From the NCBI GenBank assembly GCA_029959665.1, contig JASCOI010000002.1:35765-99764 (forward strand): a DNA stretch of 64,000 nucleotides, read 5' to 3'. The notes beneath the pieces are model-generated. The model ran no database searches. It was not told the DNA's origin and saw nothing but the letters and a program-made list of their open reading frames with translations. The DNA comes from Microbacteriaceae bacterium PS02333 (GTDB lineage Bacteria; Actinomycetota; Actinomycetes; Actinomycetales; Microbacteriaceae). Positions within the stretch are counted from its first letter, which is position 1, and each line of letters starts with the position of its first letter. A program made the translations under genes and the position numbers. Positions 8,144 through 17,582 of this stretch are shown piece by piece.

Positions 8144-8254
8144 ATGTCCCAGGACAGCGACTCCAAGCCCGGGCGTCAGGTGTTCTGGTTGGGGGTCGCG
8201 GGCTTGCTCGTGAACCTCACCAGGCTCCTCGTCGACCTGTGGCGCAAGGGCTGA
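8144..8254 (+). CDS. Small single-span membrane protein, 36 residues
   Basis: ATG at 8144 is preceded at a proper distance by a GGAAGG ribosome-binding site (8131-8136). The product has a polar start (MSQDSDSKPGR) and one hydrophobic helix (QVFWLGVAGLLVNLTRLLVDLW, about residues 12-33) ending in Arg-Lys-Gly, so it would be a one-pass membrane peptide or amphipathic helix. The gene is immediately followed by a perfect 12-bp-stem terminator, which supports a real transcription unit bracketed by hairpins. I do not recognise the family. A spurious short frame is possible, but the ribosome site, stop and terminator arrangement argues for a gene. Confidence 0.5.
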   Translation: MSQDSDSKPGRQVFWLGVAGLLVNLTRLLVDLWRKG

Positions 8255-8261
8255 GAAGCCA

Positions 8262-8295
8262 GGGCACCCCGCGTCGGGATCGGCGCGGGGTGCCC
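8262..8295. terminator. Intrinsic terminator after the 36-residue ORF
   Basis: GGGCACCCCGCG (8262-8273) and CGCGGGGTGCCC (8284-8295) are perfect 12-bp complements with a 10-base loop. The hairpin begins 8 bp after the small ORF's stop and ends 22 bp before the IclR start. Confidence 0.8.
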
Positions 8296-8317
8296 GTCCG
8301 ACCAGCAGAATGGGCAC

Positions 8318-9094
8318 ATGGCCACCACCCCTCCGAACCAGAGCATCGAACGCGCCGCCGCGGTCCTCGGTGCGCTCGGCGCCTCCGAGAACGGGAGCGT
8401 CCGCGCGTCGGACATCGCCAGGGCCATCGGGCTCGGGACCTCGACGACCGGTCGGCTCCTCGCGACGCTGGAGTCCCTCGAGTACGTGCGCCGCGACCCG
8501 GAGACGCAGGGCTACTCGGTCGGGCGCGCCGTGCTCGAGCTCGCCAGCCAGGGCCTGAACCACAACCCGGTTCACCGCGAGTCCCGTGCAGCGGCGCAGG
8601 AGCTCGCGCACCGCATCGGCCTGACCGCCAACGTCGGCATCCTCGACGACGCGTGGGCGATCTACCTCTGTCACTTCGAGGGATCGCTCGCACCCAAGTC
8701 GCACACGATGATCGGCATGCGGCAACCCCTGCACGCATCGGCGCTCGGCAAGGCCCTGATGCTCGACCTGACCGAGGCGCAGCGGCAGGCGCTGCTCCCG
8801 GAGCTCCCCCGCTACACCGACCACACCATCACGACGCACGACGCCCTGTCCGCGGACCTCGCGGCGTCGGCCTCGCGCGGGTGGTGCGTCGAGAACCAGG
8901 AGCTCGCGCTCGGTCGGTTCTGCATCGCAGCGCCGATCCGGAACGCGTCCGGTCGGATCGCCGCAGCGCTGTCGATCTCCGGCCGGGTCACGCAGCTCCG
9001 CGACCGCGACATGGACTCCCTCGCCGAGGACCTCATCGAGGTGGCCGACCGCATCAGTGTCGGGCTGGGGATGATCAGCGCGGTCGCACACTGA
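8318..9094 (+). CDS. IclR-family transcriptional regulator
   Basis: A 258-residue protein. The N-terminal helix-turn-helix (about 8-70) reads SIERAAAVLGALGASENGSV and AIGLGTSTTGRLLATLESLE, the usual IclR_N pattern. The IclR C-terminal effector domain (about 85-250) contains HPASALGKALM-like sequence (here LHASALGKALMLDL), RGWCVENQELALGRFCIAAP and the closing ISGRVTQL segment. IclR proteins bind small organic acids or aromatic metabolites and act on nearby catabolic genes. The likely target is the MFS/FAD-oxidoreductase pair 0.5-3 kb upstream, which carries a dyad over its promoter. Its own promoter is not obvious after the terminator at 8262-8295. Confidence 0.9.
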   Translation: MATTPPNQSIERAAAVLGALGASENGSVRASDIARAIGLGTSTTGRLLATLESLEYVRRDPETQGYSVGRAVLELASQGLNHNPVHRESRAAAQELAHRIGLTANVGILDDAWAIYLCHFEGSLAPKSHTMIGMRQPLHASALGKALMLDLTEAQRQALLPELPRYTDHTITTHDALSADLAASASRGWCVENQELALGRFCIAAPIRNASGRIAAALSISGRVTQLRDRDMDSLAEDLIEVADRISVGLGMISAVAH

Positions 9095-9244
9095 CGACTC
9101 GACACCCCTCCGGCGTCTCGCGACGCCCTCGCCCAGGCGGAGACGGCATCGTCGCGCCCCCACACGAACAACGCGCCCAGCCGTGACGGGGCGCGGTGTT
9201 CGCGACGGGGCGCGGTCCAGCGGCCGTCGGCCGAGGCGCTCGCG

Positions 9245-9895
9245 TCAGCCGCGTGACGGCAGCAGGTGCACGGCCTCCATCGCGAGCTCGGCGGCGATCG
9301 GGTCCTTCGCCACGACCGCTGCCTTCAGCTTCGCGAGCTCCGGCAGGATGACGTCGGCCGGCACGAGCTCGGCGAGCTCGGGGACGCGGAGCTTGAACGC
9401 CAGTCCGTCCGTCGTCGACTTGCAGAGCTGCTCGAGCGAAGCGTTCCCGCAGGAATCCGCCCACATCGAGTAAATGTCGGCTCCGTCGTGCGCGACCTTG
9501 GCCTGCTCGTCCTTGCCGACGCGGGAGACGACGTCGTCGAGCATCTTCACGATCTTCTTGCGCTCGGCGTCCGTGAACCGCGGGACCGCGAGCCGGACGA
9601 CACCGCCGTAGATCACGCCGAGCGTCCGGTAGGCGTCGAGGAGCTCGTCCTTGGCCGGAGCAGCGACCCGGGTGTACCGGTTCGGCGCCATCTCGATCAG
9701 GCCGGAACGGGCGAGCTCCGCGAGGGCCTCGCGGATCGGGGTGCGCGAGACACCGAGCCACGCGATGAGGTCGTCGTCGTTCAGGCGTTCCCCCGGCTCG
9801 AGCGTGCCGTCCATGATCGCGTCGCGGATCTTGTCCTGCACGGTGTCACGGAGGAGCTTGCGCTCTGCTGCGGGCTGCGTCGAGGGAACTGGCAT
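9245..9895 (-). CDS. GntR-family regulator (FadR/FCD-type)
   Basis: A 216-residue protein. The winged helix (about 15-80) contains DKIRDAIMDGTLEPGERLND, then LGVSRTPIREALAELARSGL, the classic FadR-subfamily recognition helix. The C-terminal half is all helical (RFTDAERKKIVKMLDDVVSR and later segments), consistent with a short FCD-like effector domain, although the metal-binding His residues of FCD are not obvious. It starts only four bases after the MMPL exporter stop and is on the same strand, so the two probably form an operon. Its effector and targets are unknown; it could regulate the exporter or act elsewhere. Confidence 0.85.
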   Translation of the reverse strand: MPVPSTQPAAERKLLRDTVQDKIRDAIMDGTLEPGERLNDDDLIAWLGVSRTPIREALAELARSGLIEMAPNRYTRVAAPAKDELLDAYRTLGVIYGGVVRLAVPRFTDAERKKIVKMLDDVVSRVGKDEQAKVAHDGADIYSMWADSCGNASLEQLCKSTTDGLAFKLRVPELAELVPADVILPELAKLKAAVVAKDPIAAELAMEAVHLLPSRG

Positions 9896-9899
9896 GCGC

Positions 9900-12035
9900 T
9901 CAGCGTGTCACATGTCGGCCGGTCGCCGCGACAGGATCGTCGGCAGTTCGACGTGACAGCCGCGAGGGCCACCACGCGTGCCGACCGAGGTCGTACGCGA
10001 GCGCCGGGACGAGCAGGGAACGGACCACGATCGTGTCGAGCAGCACGCCGAACGCGACCACGAAGGCGATCTGCACGAGGAACAGGATCGGGATCACCCC
10101 GAGGGCGGCGAACGTCGCCGCGAGGACCACACCGGCGGACGTGATCACGCCGCCGGTGACCCCGAGCCCGCGGAGCACGCCCTCGTGCGGACCGAACCGG
10201 ATCGCTTCCTCGCGCACCCGGGTCATGAGGAAGATGTTGTAGTCGACCCCGAGCGCCACGAGGAACACGAACGAGTACAGCGGCACGGACGGGTCGGCCC
10301 CGGGGAAGTGGAACACGTGGTCGAACACGAGCGCCCCGACGCCGAGCGCCGCCGCGAACGACACGATCACGCTGCCGATCAGGACGAGCGGCGCGACGAT
10401 GCTCCTGAGCAGCAGCATGAGGATCAGCAGGATGACGACGAGCACGACCGGGATGATCACCGACCGGTCCCGGATGCCGGTGTCGTTCGTGTCGACAGCT
10501 GTGGCGGTCACACCGCCGACGATCGCGGACGGGTCCACGCGTTCCACCGCGGTCCGCATGTCCCTGATCGTCTGCTCCGCCGCGTCCGAGTCGGCCGCGG
10601 AGGTGAGCGTCGCCTGCAGCAGGACGTCACCGTCCGACACCGTCGGTGCGTCCGAGGACCCGATCGGCACGGTGCCGGACGGGGAGTCCTTCGACACCGC
10701 GACGACCTCGCCGACACCGTCGATCCCGCGGATCGCCGATGCCAGCCGATCGATCCGGTCCGCCGAGCCGATGACCTGCGCGGGGCTCCCCGACCCAGCA
10801 GGGAAGTGGTCGGCGAGCACGTCCTGACCGTCCCTGGCCTGGGACTGCCCGATCACGAGGTCGCTCTGCGGCACCCCGTCCGCCTTGAGTCCGATGAGCC
10901 CGGTGCCCATGGCGAGCAGCCCGACGGTGCAGACGATCCAGACGACCCGTGCGCGCCGCGCGACGAGCCGGCCGACGCGCGCCCAGAGCCCCCTGGCGTC
11001 CGGCCCGGTGACGACGGGGTGCGCGCTGCCGTGGACCGGGCGGAGCGGCCAGAACGCCGCACGCCGGAAGGCGAGGAGCAGCGCGGGCAGCAGCGTGAGC
11101 GCGGCGAGGAGGCTGAACGCGATGCCGATGGCCGCGACGGGGCCCAGTGCCTTGTTCGAGTTGAGGTCGGACAGCAGCAGGCAGAGCACGCCCACGATGA
11201 CGGTGCCGCCGGAGGCCAGGATCGGTTCGAGGCTCCCGCGCAGTGCGGCCTTCGTCGCTTCCCACCCGGTGCGGTGGTCGCGCAGGGCTTCGCGGTAGCG
11301 GGAGACGTACAGCAGCGCGTAGTCGGTGGCGGCACCGATGACGAGGATGGACAGGATTCCCTGCACCTGCCCGTTGACGGTGACGACGCCCGCCTTCGCC
11401 AAGGCCCACACGACGAGGATCGACGCGGTCAGCGCGAACGTCGCGGTCCCGAGCACCAGGAACGGCAGCAGCGGCGAGCGGTAGACGACGACGAGGATGA
11501 CGAGGACGGCTGCGAGCGCGACGCCGAGCAGGATCCCGTCGATCCCGGCGAAGGCCTCCGTGAGGTCGGCCGTGAACCCGGCCGGACCCGTGACGTACCC
11601 GCGCATGCCGGACGGCACCGCGTCGTCGACGTCCGCGCGGATCGCCTCGACCGCGTCCCCGGTGTCCGCCGTGGTCGTCAGCGTGGCGACGATCTCCACG
11701 GCGTCGGAGTCCTTGCTCGGGATCGCGGGGCTGACCGACTGGACGTCCGAGCGGTCGCCGAGCCGCTTGACGAGGTCCGCGGCCACAGCGGTGTCCGCGG
11801 CCGAGAACCCGCCCGCGCGTTCGAGCACGATCACGGCGGGCGCTCCGGACGGGTCTCGGAAGTCGGCAGCGCGCTCCTGCACCTTGGTCGCGTCGGCGGA
11901 CGCCGGCAGGAACGAGGTCTGGTCGTTGGTCGAGACCTCGGAGATCTTCCCGAAGAAAGGACCGCCGATCGACGCGATGACGAGCCAGGCGACGATGACG
12001 ACCGCGGGGATGGTGATGCGGAGGAAGCGGGGCAC
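9900..12035 (-). CDS. MMPL/RND-family membrane exporter
   Basis: The open frame reaches 12440, but the upstream part runs antisense to the MarR gene, so I chose GTG at 12035 (711 residues; VPRFLRITIPAVVIVAWLVI as the first membrane helix). The protein has the MMPL pattern of two repeats, each with one helix, a large outer loop and five clustered helices. The TDYALLYVSRYREALR motif and its C-terminal twin VDYNIFLMTRVREEAIRFGP are the signature proton-relay Asp-Tyr segments. Such proteins export lipids, siderophores or drugs across the actinobacterial membrane. It is divergent from a MarR gene with a perfect dyad between them, suggesting a repressed efflux pump. Substrate unknown. Confidence 0.9.
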   Translation of the reverse strand: MPRFLRITIPAVVIVAWLVIASIGGPFFGKISEVSTNDQTSFLPASADATKVQERAADFRDPSGAPAVIVLERAGGFSAADTAVAADLVKRLGDRSDVQSVSPAIPSKDSDAVEIVATLTTTADTGDAVEAIRADVDDAVPSGMRGYVTGPAGFTADLTEAFAGIDGILLGVALAAVLVILVVVYRSPLLPFLVLGTATFALTASILVVWALAKAGVVTVNGQVQGILSILVIGAATDYALLYVSRYREALRDHRTGWEATKAALRGSLEPILASGGTVIVGVLCLLLSDLNSNKALGPVAAIGIAFSLLAALTLLPALLLAFRRAAFWPLRPVHGSAHPVVTGPDARGLWARVGRLVARRARVVWIVCTVGLLAMGTGLIGLKADGVPQSDLVIGQSQARDGQDVLADHFPAGSGSPAQVIGSADRIDRLASAIRGIDGVGEVVAVSKDSPSGTVPIGSSDAPTVSDGDVLLQATLTSAADSDAAEQTIRDMRTAVERVDPSAIVGGVTATAVDTNDTGIRDRSVIIPVVLVVILLILMLLLRSIVAPLVLIGSVIVSFAAALGVGALVFDHVFHFPGADPSVPLYSFVFLVALGVDYNIFLMTRVREEAIRFGPHEGVLRGLGVTGGVITSAGVVLAATFAALGVIPILFLVQIAFVVAFGVLLDTIVVRSLLVPALAYDLGRHAWWPSRLSRRTADDPVAATGRHVTR

Positions 12036-12057
12036 GTCGATGAGCGTACTCCGATAG

Positions 12058-12069
12058 TCAGCATGCTGA
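12058..12069. promoter_or_regulatory. Perfect dyad operator between MMPL exporter and MarR genes
   Basis: TCAGCATGCTGA is a perfect 12-bp palindrome 22 bp before the exporter start and 42 bp before the MarR start. Position and symmetry fit a MarR-family binding site controlling both genes. Confidence 0.65.
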
Positions 12070-12111
12070 TTACTAGAACGACCACATCCGTACGAACCGT
12101 AGACTCCGAGC

Positions 12112-12510
12112 ATGGACGACGCCCCCGCCGAGTGGCCCCTCGGCCGGCTGCTCGCCGCCGCGGCCCGAGCGGTCGAACGCGACTGGGACGAGCGACTCCG
12201 GGCGATCGGACTGCCACACGCCGCGCTGATCGCACTCGACATCGTCATCCGCACGGGGCCGACCGGGGCGGACACCCTCGCCCGGACGGCCAGGGTCCAG
12301 CCGCAGACGATGTCGCGGACGCTCGAGCGCCTCGAGCGTGACGGCCTGATCGAGCGCGGCCCGCACCCCGCCGACCGACGTCGCCGAGTCGTCACCGTCA
12401 CCGAGCACGGACGCACGATGTGGGACACCGCCCGGCACATCGAGCGAGAGGTCCTTCCGGACGATCCCGACCTGCGCGCGGCGCTGGGTCGGATCCTCCA
12501 CAGGTCCTGA
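12112..12510 (+). CDS. MarR-family transcriptional regulator
   Basis: A 132-residue winged-helix protein. The wing region reads VQPQTMSRTLERLERDGLIE and then RGPHPADRRRRVVTVTEHGR, the standard MarR recognition helix plus DxRxR wing. It starts 76 bp from the divergent MMPL exporter gene, with a perfect dyad in between, so it is most likely that exporter's repressor, released by a phenolic or lipophilic ligand. The LCP gene begins 42 bp downstream on the same strand and may be partly co-transcribed. Confidence 0.92.
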   Translation: MDDAPAEWPLGRLLAAAARAVERDWDERLRAIGLPHAALIALDIVIRTGPTGADTLARTARVQPQTMSRTLERLERDGLIERGPHPADRRRRVVTVTEHGRTMWDTARHIEREVLPDDPDLRAALGRILHRS

Positions 12511-12552
12511 AGACATCACACGTGAAATACCACATGCCGTACGATCGAAGGC

Positions 12553-13554
12553 ATGCCTGGTCGCCGCACTGCCCCTCGTCGCCGTCGCCCGTTCCTCGTC
12601 GCCCTCGTCGCGACCGTCGGCGGACTCGTCGGCATCGCGGCGGTCATCGCCGTGGTCGCCAGCGTCTTCATCGGCGGCCTCGCGCGCAGCTACGACCGCA
12701 ACACGGAGACCATCGCCGATCCGTTCCCGAAGGCGGACCGTCCGGCACCGACCGACGGCGCGGAGAACATCCTGCTGATCGGCTCCGACTCCCGGAAGGG
12801 GCTCGACCCGGACGGCGACCACGCTGCGGGCGGCCGCTCGGACACCCTGATGCTCGCCCACGTCCCGGCCGACCGGAAGACCGTCTACCTGATGTCGATC
12901 ATGCGCGACTCGTGGGTCGACGTCCCCGGCCACGGCACCGCGAAGATCAACGCCGCGTACTCGTGGGGCGGCATCCCGCTGACGGTGCAGACGGTGGAGC
13001 AGCTCCTCGACGTCCGCATCGACCACGTCGCCGAGATCGACTTCGCCGGCTTCCAGGGCATGACCGACGCACTCGGCGGCGTGACCGTCCAGTCCCCGAA
13101 GGAGTTCACCGCCCGCGGGCACCACTTCGTCGCCGGCGCCAACCGACTCGACGGCGCCCAGGCGCTGACGTTCGTCCGCGAGCGGTACGCGTTCGCCGAT
13201 GCCGACCACACCCGCGTCCGGAACCAGCAGGCGTTCATGCGCGGCATCGTCGACGGGGTGCTCTCGAAGGGCACGCTCACGAATCCGGGCCGTGTCCAGG
13301 ACTTCGTCGCCGCGACGAGCAAGTACCTGTCGGTGGACGCCGGCCTGGACTTCCAGACCCTCGTCGGGCTCGGCTGGTCCCTCCGCGACGTCCGCCCGAG
13401 CGACCTGCAGACGTTCACGTTGCCCACCGCCGGCGGTGGGACGTCCACTGACGGCCAGTCCTACGTCGCGGTCAACACCGGCGCGGTGCAGTCACTGTCG
13501 TCGGCGCTCCGATCCGACGACCTCGGCCGCTGGCTGCAGGACAACCCGCACTAG
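12553..13554 (+). CDS. LCP-family cell-wall glycopolymer ligase
   Basis: A 333-residue protein. A basic cytoplasmic start (RTAPRRRRP) precedes one membrane helix (about residues 16-42). The LCP core contains NILLIGSDSRKGLDPDG, LMLAHVPADRKTVYLMSIMR, DSWVDVPGHGTAKINAAYSW and LTFVRERYAF, covering the conserved Asp, Arg and polyprenyl-pocket positions. It lacks the C-terminal LytR_C domain of the first LCP protein. The role is attachment of glycopolymers to peptidoglycan at the outer face of the membrane. It is followed by a strong bidirectional hairpin at 13564-13600 separating it from the convergent Rpf-like gene. Confidence 0.92.
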   Translation: MPGRRTAPRRRRPFLVALVATVGGLVGIAAVIAVVASVFIGGLARSYDRNTETIADPFPKADRPAPTDGAENILLIGSDSRKGLDPDGDHAAGGRSDTLMLAHVPADRKTVYLMSIMRDSWVDVPGHGTAKINAAYSWGGIPLTVQTVEQLLDVRIDHVAEIDFAGFQGMTDALGGVTVQSPKEFTARGHHFVAGANRLDGAQALTFVRERYAFADADHTRVRNQQAFMRGIVDGVLSKGTLTNPGRVQDFVAATSKYLSVDAGLDFQTLVGLGWSLRDVRPSDLQTFTLPTAGGGTSTDGQSYVAVNTGAVQSLSSALRSDDLGRWLQDNPH

Positions 13555-13563
13555 CCGGCACAC

Positions 13564-13600
13564 CGAACGCCCCCGCGACGAAGAGTCACGGGGGCGTTCG
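13564..13600. terminator. Bidirectional terminator between convergent LCP and Rpf-like genes
   Basis: CGAACGCCCCCG (13564-13575) and CGGGGGCGTTCG (13589-13600) are perfect 12-bp complements with a 13-base loop, 10 bp after the LCP stop and 23 bp from the end of the convergent gene. Confidence 0.85.
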
Positions 13601-13622
13601 CGTGGTGATCGGTCGACCGGGA

Positions 13623-14626
<1,004 letters not shown>

Positions 14627-15778
14627 TCAGAGGCGGGAGAGGAGGGTGACCGCCTCGAGGTGCCCGGTCTGCGGGAACATGTCGAGGACGCGCGCGCGAC
14701 GCAGCCGGAGCGACGGCATCCGTGCGAGGTCCTTCGCGAGGGTCACCGGGTTGCAGCTCGAGTAGACGACATGCTCGACGTCGGACGCCTCGAGCCACTC
14801 CGACAGCGCCTGGCCGATGCCCCGTCGTGGCGGGTTGACCACGACCAGCTCGGGGGTCGTGCCGGCTCGGGACCGGAGCGCGTGCTCGGTCGCGTCGTCC
14901 GCTGCGAACCGGACGTCCACCAGCCCGGCCTCTCGAGCCGACTGCTTCGCGGACCGGATCGCCTCGACGCTGGTCTCGATGCCCGTCACGGCACGACCCG
15001 GGCGGGCGGCGTGCAGGGCGAAGCCGCCGACGCCGCAGTAGAGGTCCCACATCGACGCCGGGGCGACCTCGTCGATCCATGCCGACGCCTGCATGTACAG
15101 CGCGGACGCCACGTGCGCGTTGGTCTGGAAGAAGCTCTGCGGGCGCAGGTGCATCGTCACGTCGCCGAAGCGCATGGGGAGCGTCTCCTGCTCGGTGAGG
15201 ACGATCTCGCGGTCGCCCTCGGTGACGGCCTTGTGCTCCGGCAGCAGGTTGGCGGTGACGACCACCGCGTTCGGCAGCGCCAGCAGCAGGTCGCCGAGCC
15301 GCGACCGGAGTCGTGCGAGCCGCCCCTCGGAACGCAGGACGAACCGGACCATGAGCTCGCCGTCCGGCGACTCGGTGACGAGGACGTACTTGAGCTCACC
15401 CCGCCGCGCAGCGACGTCGTACGGGATCAGCCCGGCGGACGTGACGAACTCCGCGAGGACGGGGAGCGCCTGCCGGATGCCCGGCGTGCAGATCCCGCAG
15501 TGCCGGATGTCGACCCCGCGTTGCCGGTGGTCGAGGATCCCGATCGTGGGGTGCTCGGTCGACCCGCCGACGACCATCTTCGCCTTGTTCCGGTAGCCGG
15601 ACTCCGGACTGGTGACCGCGGGGAGCCACTCGACGCTGCCGGGACCCCCGGCGGCCTCGACCGCGTCGTGCAGGAGCTCGCGCGTCCGGAGCTCCTTGTC
15701 GAGGACCTGCTCGGCGTACGGCTGCCCCATGAGCGTGCACGAGCGGCACACCCCGCGGTCGAAGTAGTCGCACTGCAT
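14627..15778 (-). CDS. rlmC: 23S rRNA (uracil-747-C5)-methyltransferase RlmC
   Basis: I use ATG at 15778 (383 residues), because the protein then begins MQCDYFDRGVCRSCTLMGQP, which is the RlmC-type N-terminus carrying iron-sulfur cysteines (Cys3, Cys11, Cys14, plus one in RHCGICTPG). Downstream are RNKAKMVVGG, RRGELKYVLVTESPDGELMV, RPQSFFQTNAHVASALY, MWDLYCGVGGFALH (SAM site), ELVVVNPPRRGIG and YSSCNPVTLAKDLARMPS with the catalytic Cys. The order and spacing match E. coli RlmC closely throughout. It methylates U747 (or the equivalent m5U position) in 23S rRNA. The gene begins 7 bp after the SMP-30 gene stop on the same strand, so both may be in one transcript. Confidence 0.92.
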   Translation of the reverse strand: MQCDYFDRGVCRSCTLMGQPYAEQVLDKELRTRELLHDAVEAAGGPGSVEWLPAVTSPESGYRNKAKMVVGGSTEHPTIGILDHRQRGVDIRHCGICTPGIRQALPVLAEFVTSAGLIPYDVAARRGELKYVLVTESPDGELMVRFVLRSEGRLARLRSRLGDLLLALPNAVVVTANLLPEHKAVTEGDREIVLTEQETLPMRFGDVTMHLRPQSFFQTNAHVASALYMQASAWIDEVAPASMWDLYCGVGGFALHAARPGRAVTGIETSVEAIRSAKQSAREAGLVDVRFAADDATEHALRSRAGTTPELVVVNPPRRGIGQALSEWLEASDVEHVVYSSCNPVTLAKDLARMPSLRLRRARVLDMFPQTGHLEAVTLLSRL

Positions 15779-15785
15779 GGCCCGG

Positions 15786-16661
15786 TCAGGATACGGCAGC
15801 GGCGTCCCTCGCCCGCGTGGCGATGCGGTAGATCGAGGTGGTCGCCGCGATGAAGAGCGTCGTGCCGTCGTCGCCGCCGAAGCAGAGGTTCGCGACGACC
15901 TCGGGGACGGGGACCTCGCCGATGCGGGTGCCGTCCGGGCCGAACACGATGATGCCCACGTGCGACGACGACCACACGTTGCCGTCGACGTCCACGCGGA
16001 TGCCGTCCGGTGCGCCTTCACCGGGCGCGAGTGTGGCGAAGACCCGGCCGTTCTTCACGCGGTGCCCGTCGACGTCGTACGCGCGGATGACGGGACGCTC
16101 GCCGGACGAGCTCGCGAGGTAGAGCAGGCGCTCGGACGGGTCGAACGCCAGCCCGTTCGGCTCGTCGGCGTCGAGCACCACCGGGCGCAGGTCGGCGCCG
16201 TCGGAGCCGCAGCGGAACACCCAGTGGTCGCCGTACTCGCGCTCGCCCGGGTGCCCCTCGCGCGGCTGCGTGATGCCGTACGCCGGATCGGTGAACCAGA
16301 CGGCACCGTCCCGCGACACGACCACGTCGTTCGGGGAGTTCAGCCGGACGCCGTTCCACCCGTCGGCGATCACCTCGACGACCCCGTCCCGGTCGCGCTC
16401 GACGCGGCGGTTCCCGTGCGAGCACTGCACGACACTGCCGTCGCGGTCGAGGGTCCGGCCGTTCGTGAACTCGACGGCGGTGGCGTACTCGTCGGTCGCG
16501 CCAGTGTCCGCGTGCCACTGCACGATCCGGTCGCCCGGGATGTCCGACCACCGCAGCGTCCGGGTGGCGGGGATCCAGCACGGCCCCTCGGCCCAGGTGC
16601 TGCCGGTCGCGATGCGCTCGAGCGCCGCGGGGTCCGGGACGAGGTCGGTGATCGACGTCAT
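15786..16661 (-). CDS. SMP-30/gluconolactonase/LRE family protein
   Basis: ATG at 16661 has a good GAAGGAGAA ribosome site and gives 291 residues. The protein is a six-bladed beta-propeller of the SMP-30 family. Metal ligands are recognisable: the Glu in STWAEGPCW (about residue 25), Asn/Asp in RLNSPNDVVVSRDGAVWFTD, DEPNGLAFDPSERLLYLASS and the Asp in GAPDGIRVDVDGNVW. Family members hydrolyse sugar lactones such as gluconolactone, arabinolactone or L-rhamnonolactone. It is next to an aldo/keto reductase and close to a soluble aldose dehydrogenase gene, an arrangement consistent with oxidation of sugars to lactones and then acids, though the substrate is not evident. Confidence 0.88.
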   Translation of the reverse strand: MTSITDLVPDPAALERIATGSTWAEGPCWIPATRTLRWSDIPGDRIVQWHADTGATDEYATAVEFTNGRTLDRDGSVVQCSHGNRRVERDRDGVVEVIADGWNGVRLNSPNDVVVSRDGAVWFTDPAYGITQPREGHPGEREYGDHWVFRCGSDGADLRPVVLDADEPNGLAFDPSERLLYLASSSGERPVIRAYDVDGHRVKNGRVFATLAPGEGAPDGIRVDVDGNVWSSSHVGIIVFGPDGTRIGEVPVPEVVANLCFGGDDGTTLFIAATTSIYRIATRARDAAAVS

Positions 16662-16716
16662 GGGTTCTCCTTCGAACACCACGAGCCTACGGTCCCCGCC
16701 CCGGCACCACTCGCGG

Positions 16717-17538
16717 CTACGCCGTGGTGTCCTCCAGCGCGTCGAGCGTCGCGACGTCCTCCGGCGCCAGGACGAAGTCGACGTCGGCGTTCTCCGCGAT
16801 GCGGGACGGGGTCGTTGACTTCGGCAGCGGCAGGACGTCCTTCTCGAGCAGGTAGCGGATGGCGACCTGTGCGACGGTCTTGTCGTACTTCCCGGCGATC
16901 TCCTCGATGGCCGTGTTCGACAGCAGGCCACCGGTGGCGAGCGGCGAGTACCCCTCGACGAGGATGTCGTGCTCGGCACAGAAGGCCGTCGTGTCGTCCT
17001 GGGTGTTGCCGATGAACCAGCGGATCTGGTCGGCGTGCGGGGTGACGTCGGTGTTCGCGAGGAGGTGCTCGAGGTCCGCGACGACGAAGTTCGAGACACC
17101 GATCGACTTCGTCTTGCCGGCGTCGTAGAGCTCCTCGAAGACCTTCCACACCTCGACGTTGCCCGCGCGGTGGTCGCTGCCCATGTCGCTCCAGGGCCAC
17201 GGCGCGTGGATCAGGTACAGGTCGACGACGCCGAGGTCGAGCGCCGCCGTCGAGGCCGCGAAGGCCTCACGGGCGCCGGCCGCGGTCTTGATCTCGGCCG
17301 GGAGCTTCGTGGTGATGAAGACCTCGTCACGCGGGACGCCGCTGTCGCGGACGGCCTCGCCGACGCTTGCCTCGTTGCCGTAGGCGGCCGCGGTGTCGAT
17401 GTGGCGGTACCCGGCGTCGAGCGCGACGCGGGTGGCGTCGTAGGCCTCGGAGCCCGGCGGGATCTGCCAGGTGCCGAACCCGATCTTCGGGATGTGGAGG
17501 CCGTTGGACATGACGAACGTGTCGGTGAGAGCAGGCAT
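16717..17538 (-). CDS. Aldo/keto reductase with intact catalytic tetrad
   Basis: A 273-residue TIM-barrel oxidoreductase. The tetrad is readable: Asp48 and Tyr53 in HIDTAAAYGNEASVG, Lys78 in VFITTKLP, and His111 in VDLYLIHAPWPW. The NADPH pocket block LPLPKSTTPSRIAENADV is at the C-terminus. The KIGFGTWQIPPG start and overall length match the 2,5-diketo-D-gluconate reductase-like AKR5 group. It reduces aldehydes or ketones with NADPH in the cytosol. A hairpin (17540-17573) separates it from the upstream lipoprotein gene, and it precedes the SMP-30 gene by 55 bp. Confidence 0.92.
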   Translation of the reverse strand: MPALTDTFVMSNGLHIPKIGFGTWQIPPGSEAYDATRVALDAGYRHIDTAAAYGNEASVGEAVRDSGVPRDEVFITTKLPAEIKTAAGAREAFAASTAALDLGVVDLYLIHAPWPWSDMGSDHRAGNVEVWKVFEELYDAGKTKSIGVSNFVVADLEHLLANTDVTPHADQIRWFIGNTQDDTTAFCAEHDILVEGYSPLATGGLLSNTAIEEIAGKYDKTVAQVAIRYLLEKDVLPLPKSTTPSRIAENADVDFVLAPEDVATLDALEDTTA

Positions 17539-17539
17539 G

Positions 17540-17573
17540 GGCCCGACGGTACGCGCGCGCGGCGCGTCGGGCC
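17540..17573. terminator. Hairpin between aldose dehydrogenase and aldo/keto reductase genes
   Basis: GGCCCGACG (17540-17548) and CGTCGGGCC (17565-17573) are 9-bp complements with a GC-rich loop. It lies 10 bp beyond the stop of the upstream lipoprotein gene (minus strand) and probably terminates it. Confidence 0.6.
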
Positions 17574-17582
17574 GTCAGCCGG

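Noticed and set aside
12036..12440. N-terminal extension of the MMPL exporter frame
   Set aside because: It lies antisense to the MarR gene and crosses the dyad operator; the first membrane helix starts right after GTG 12035.
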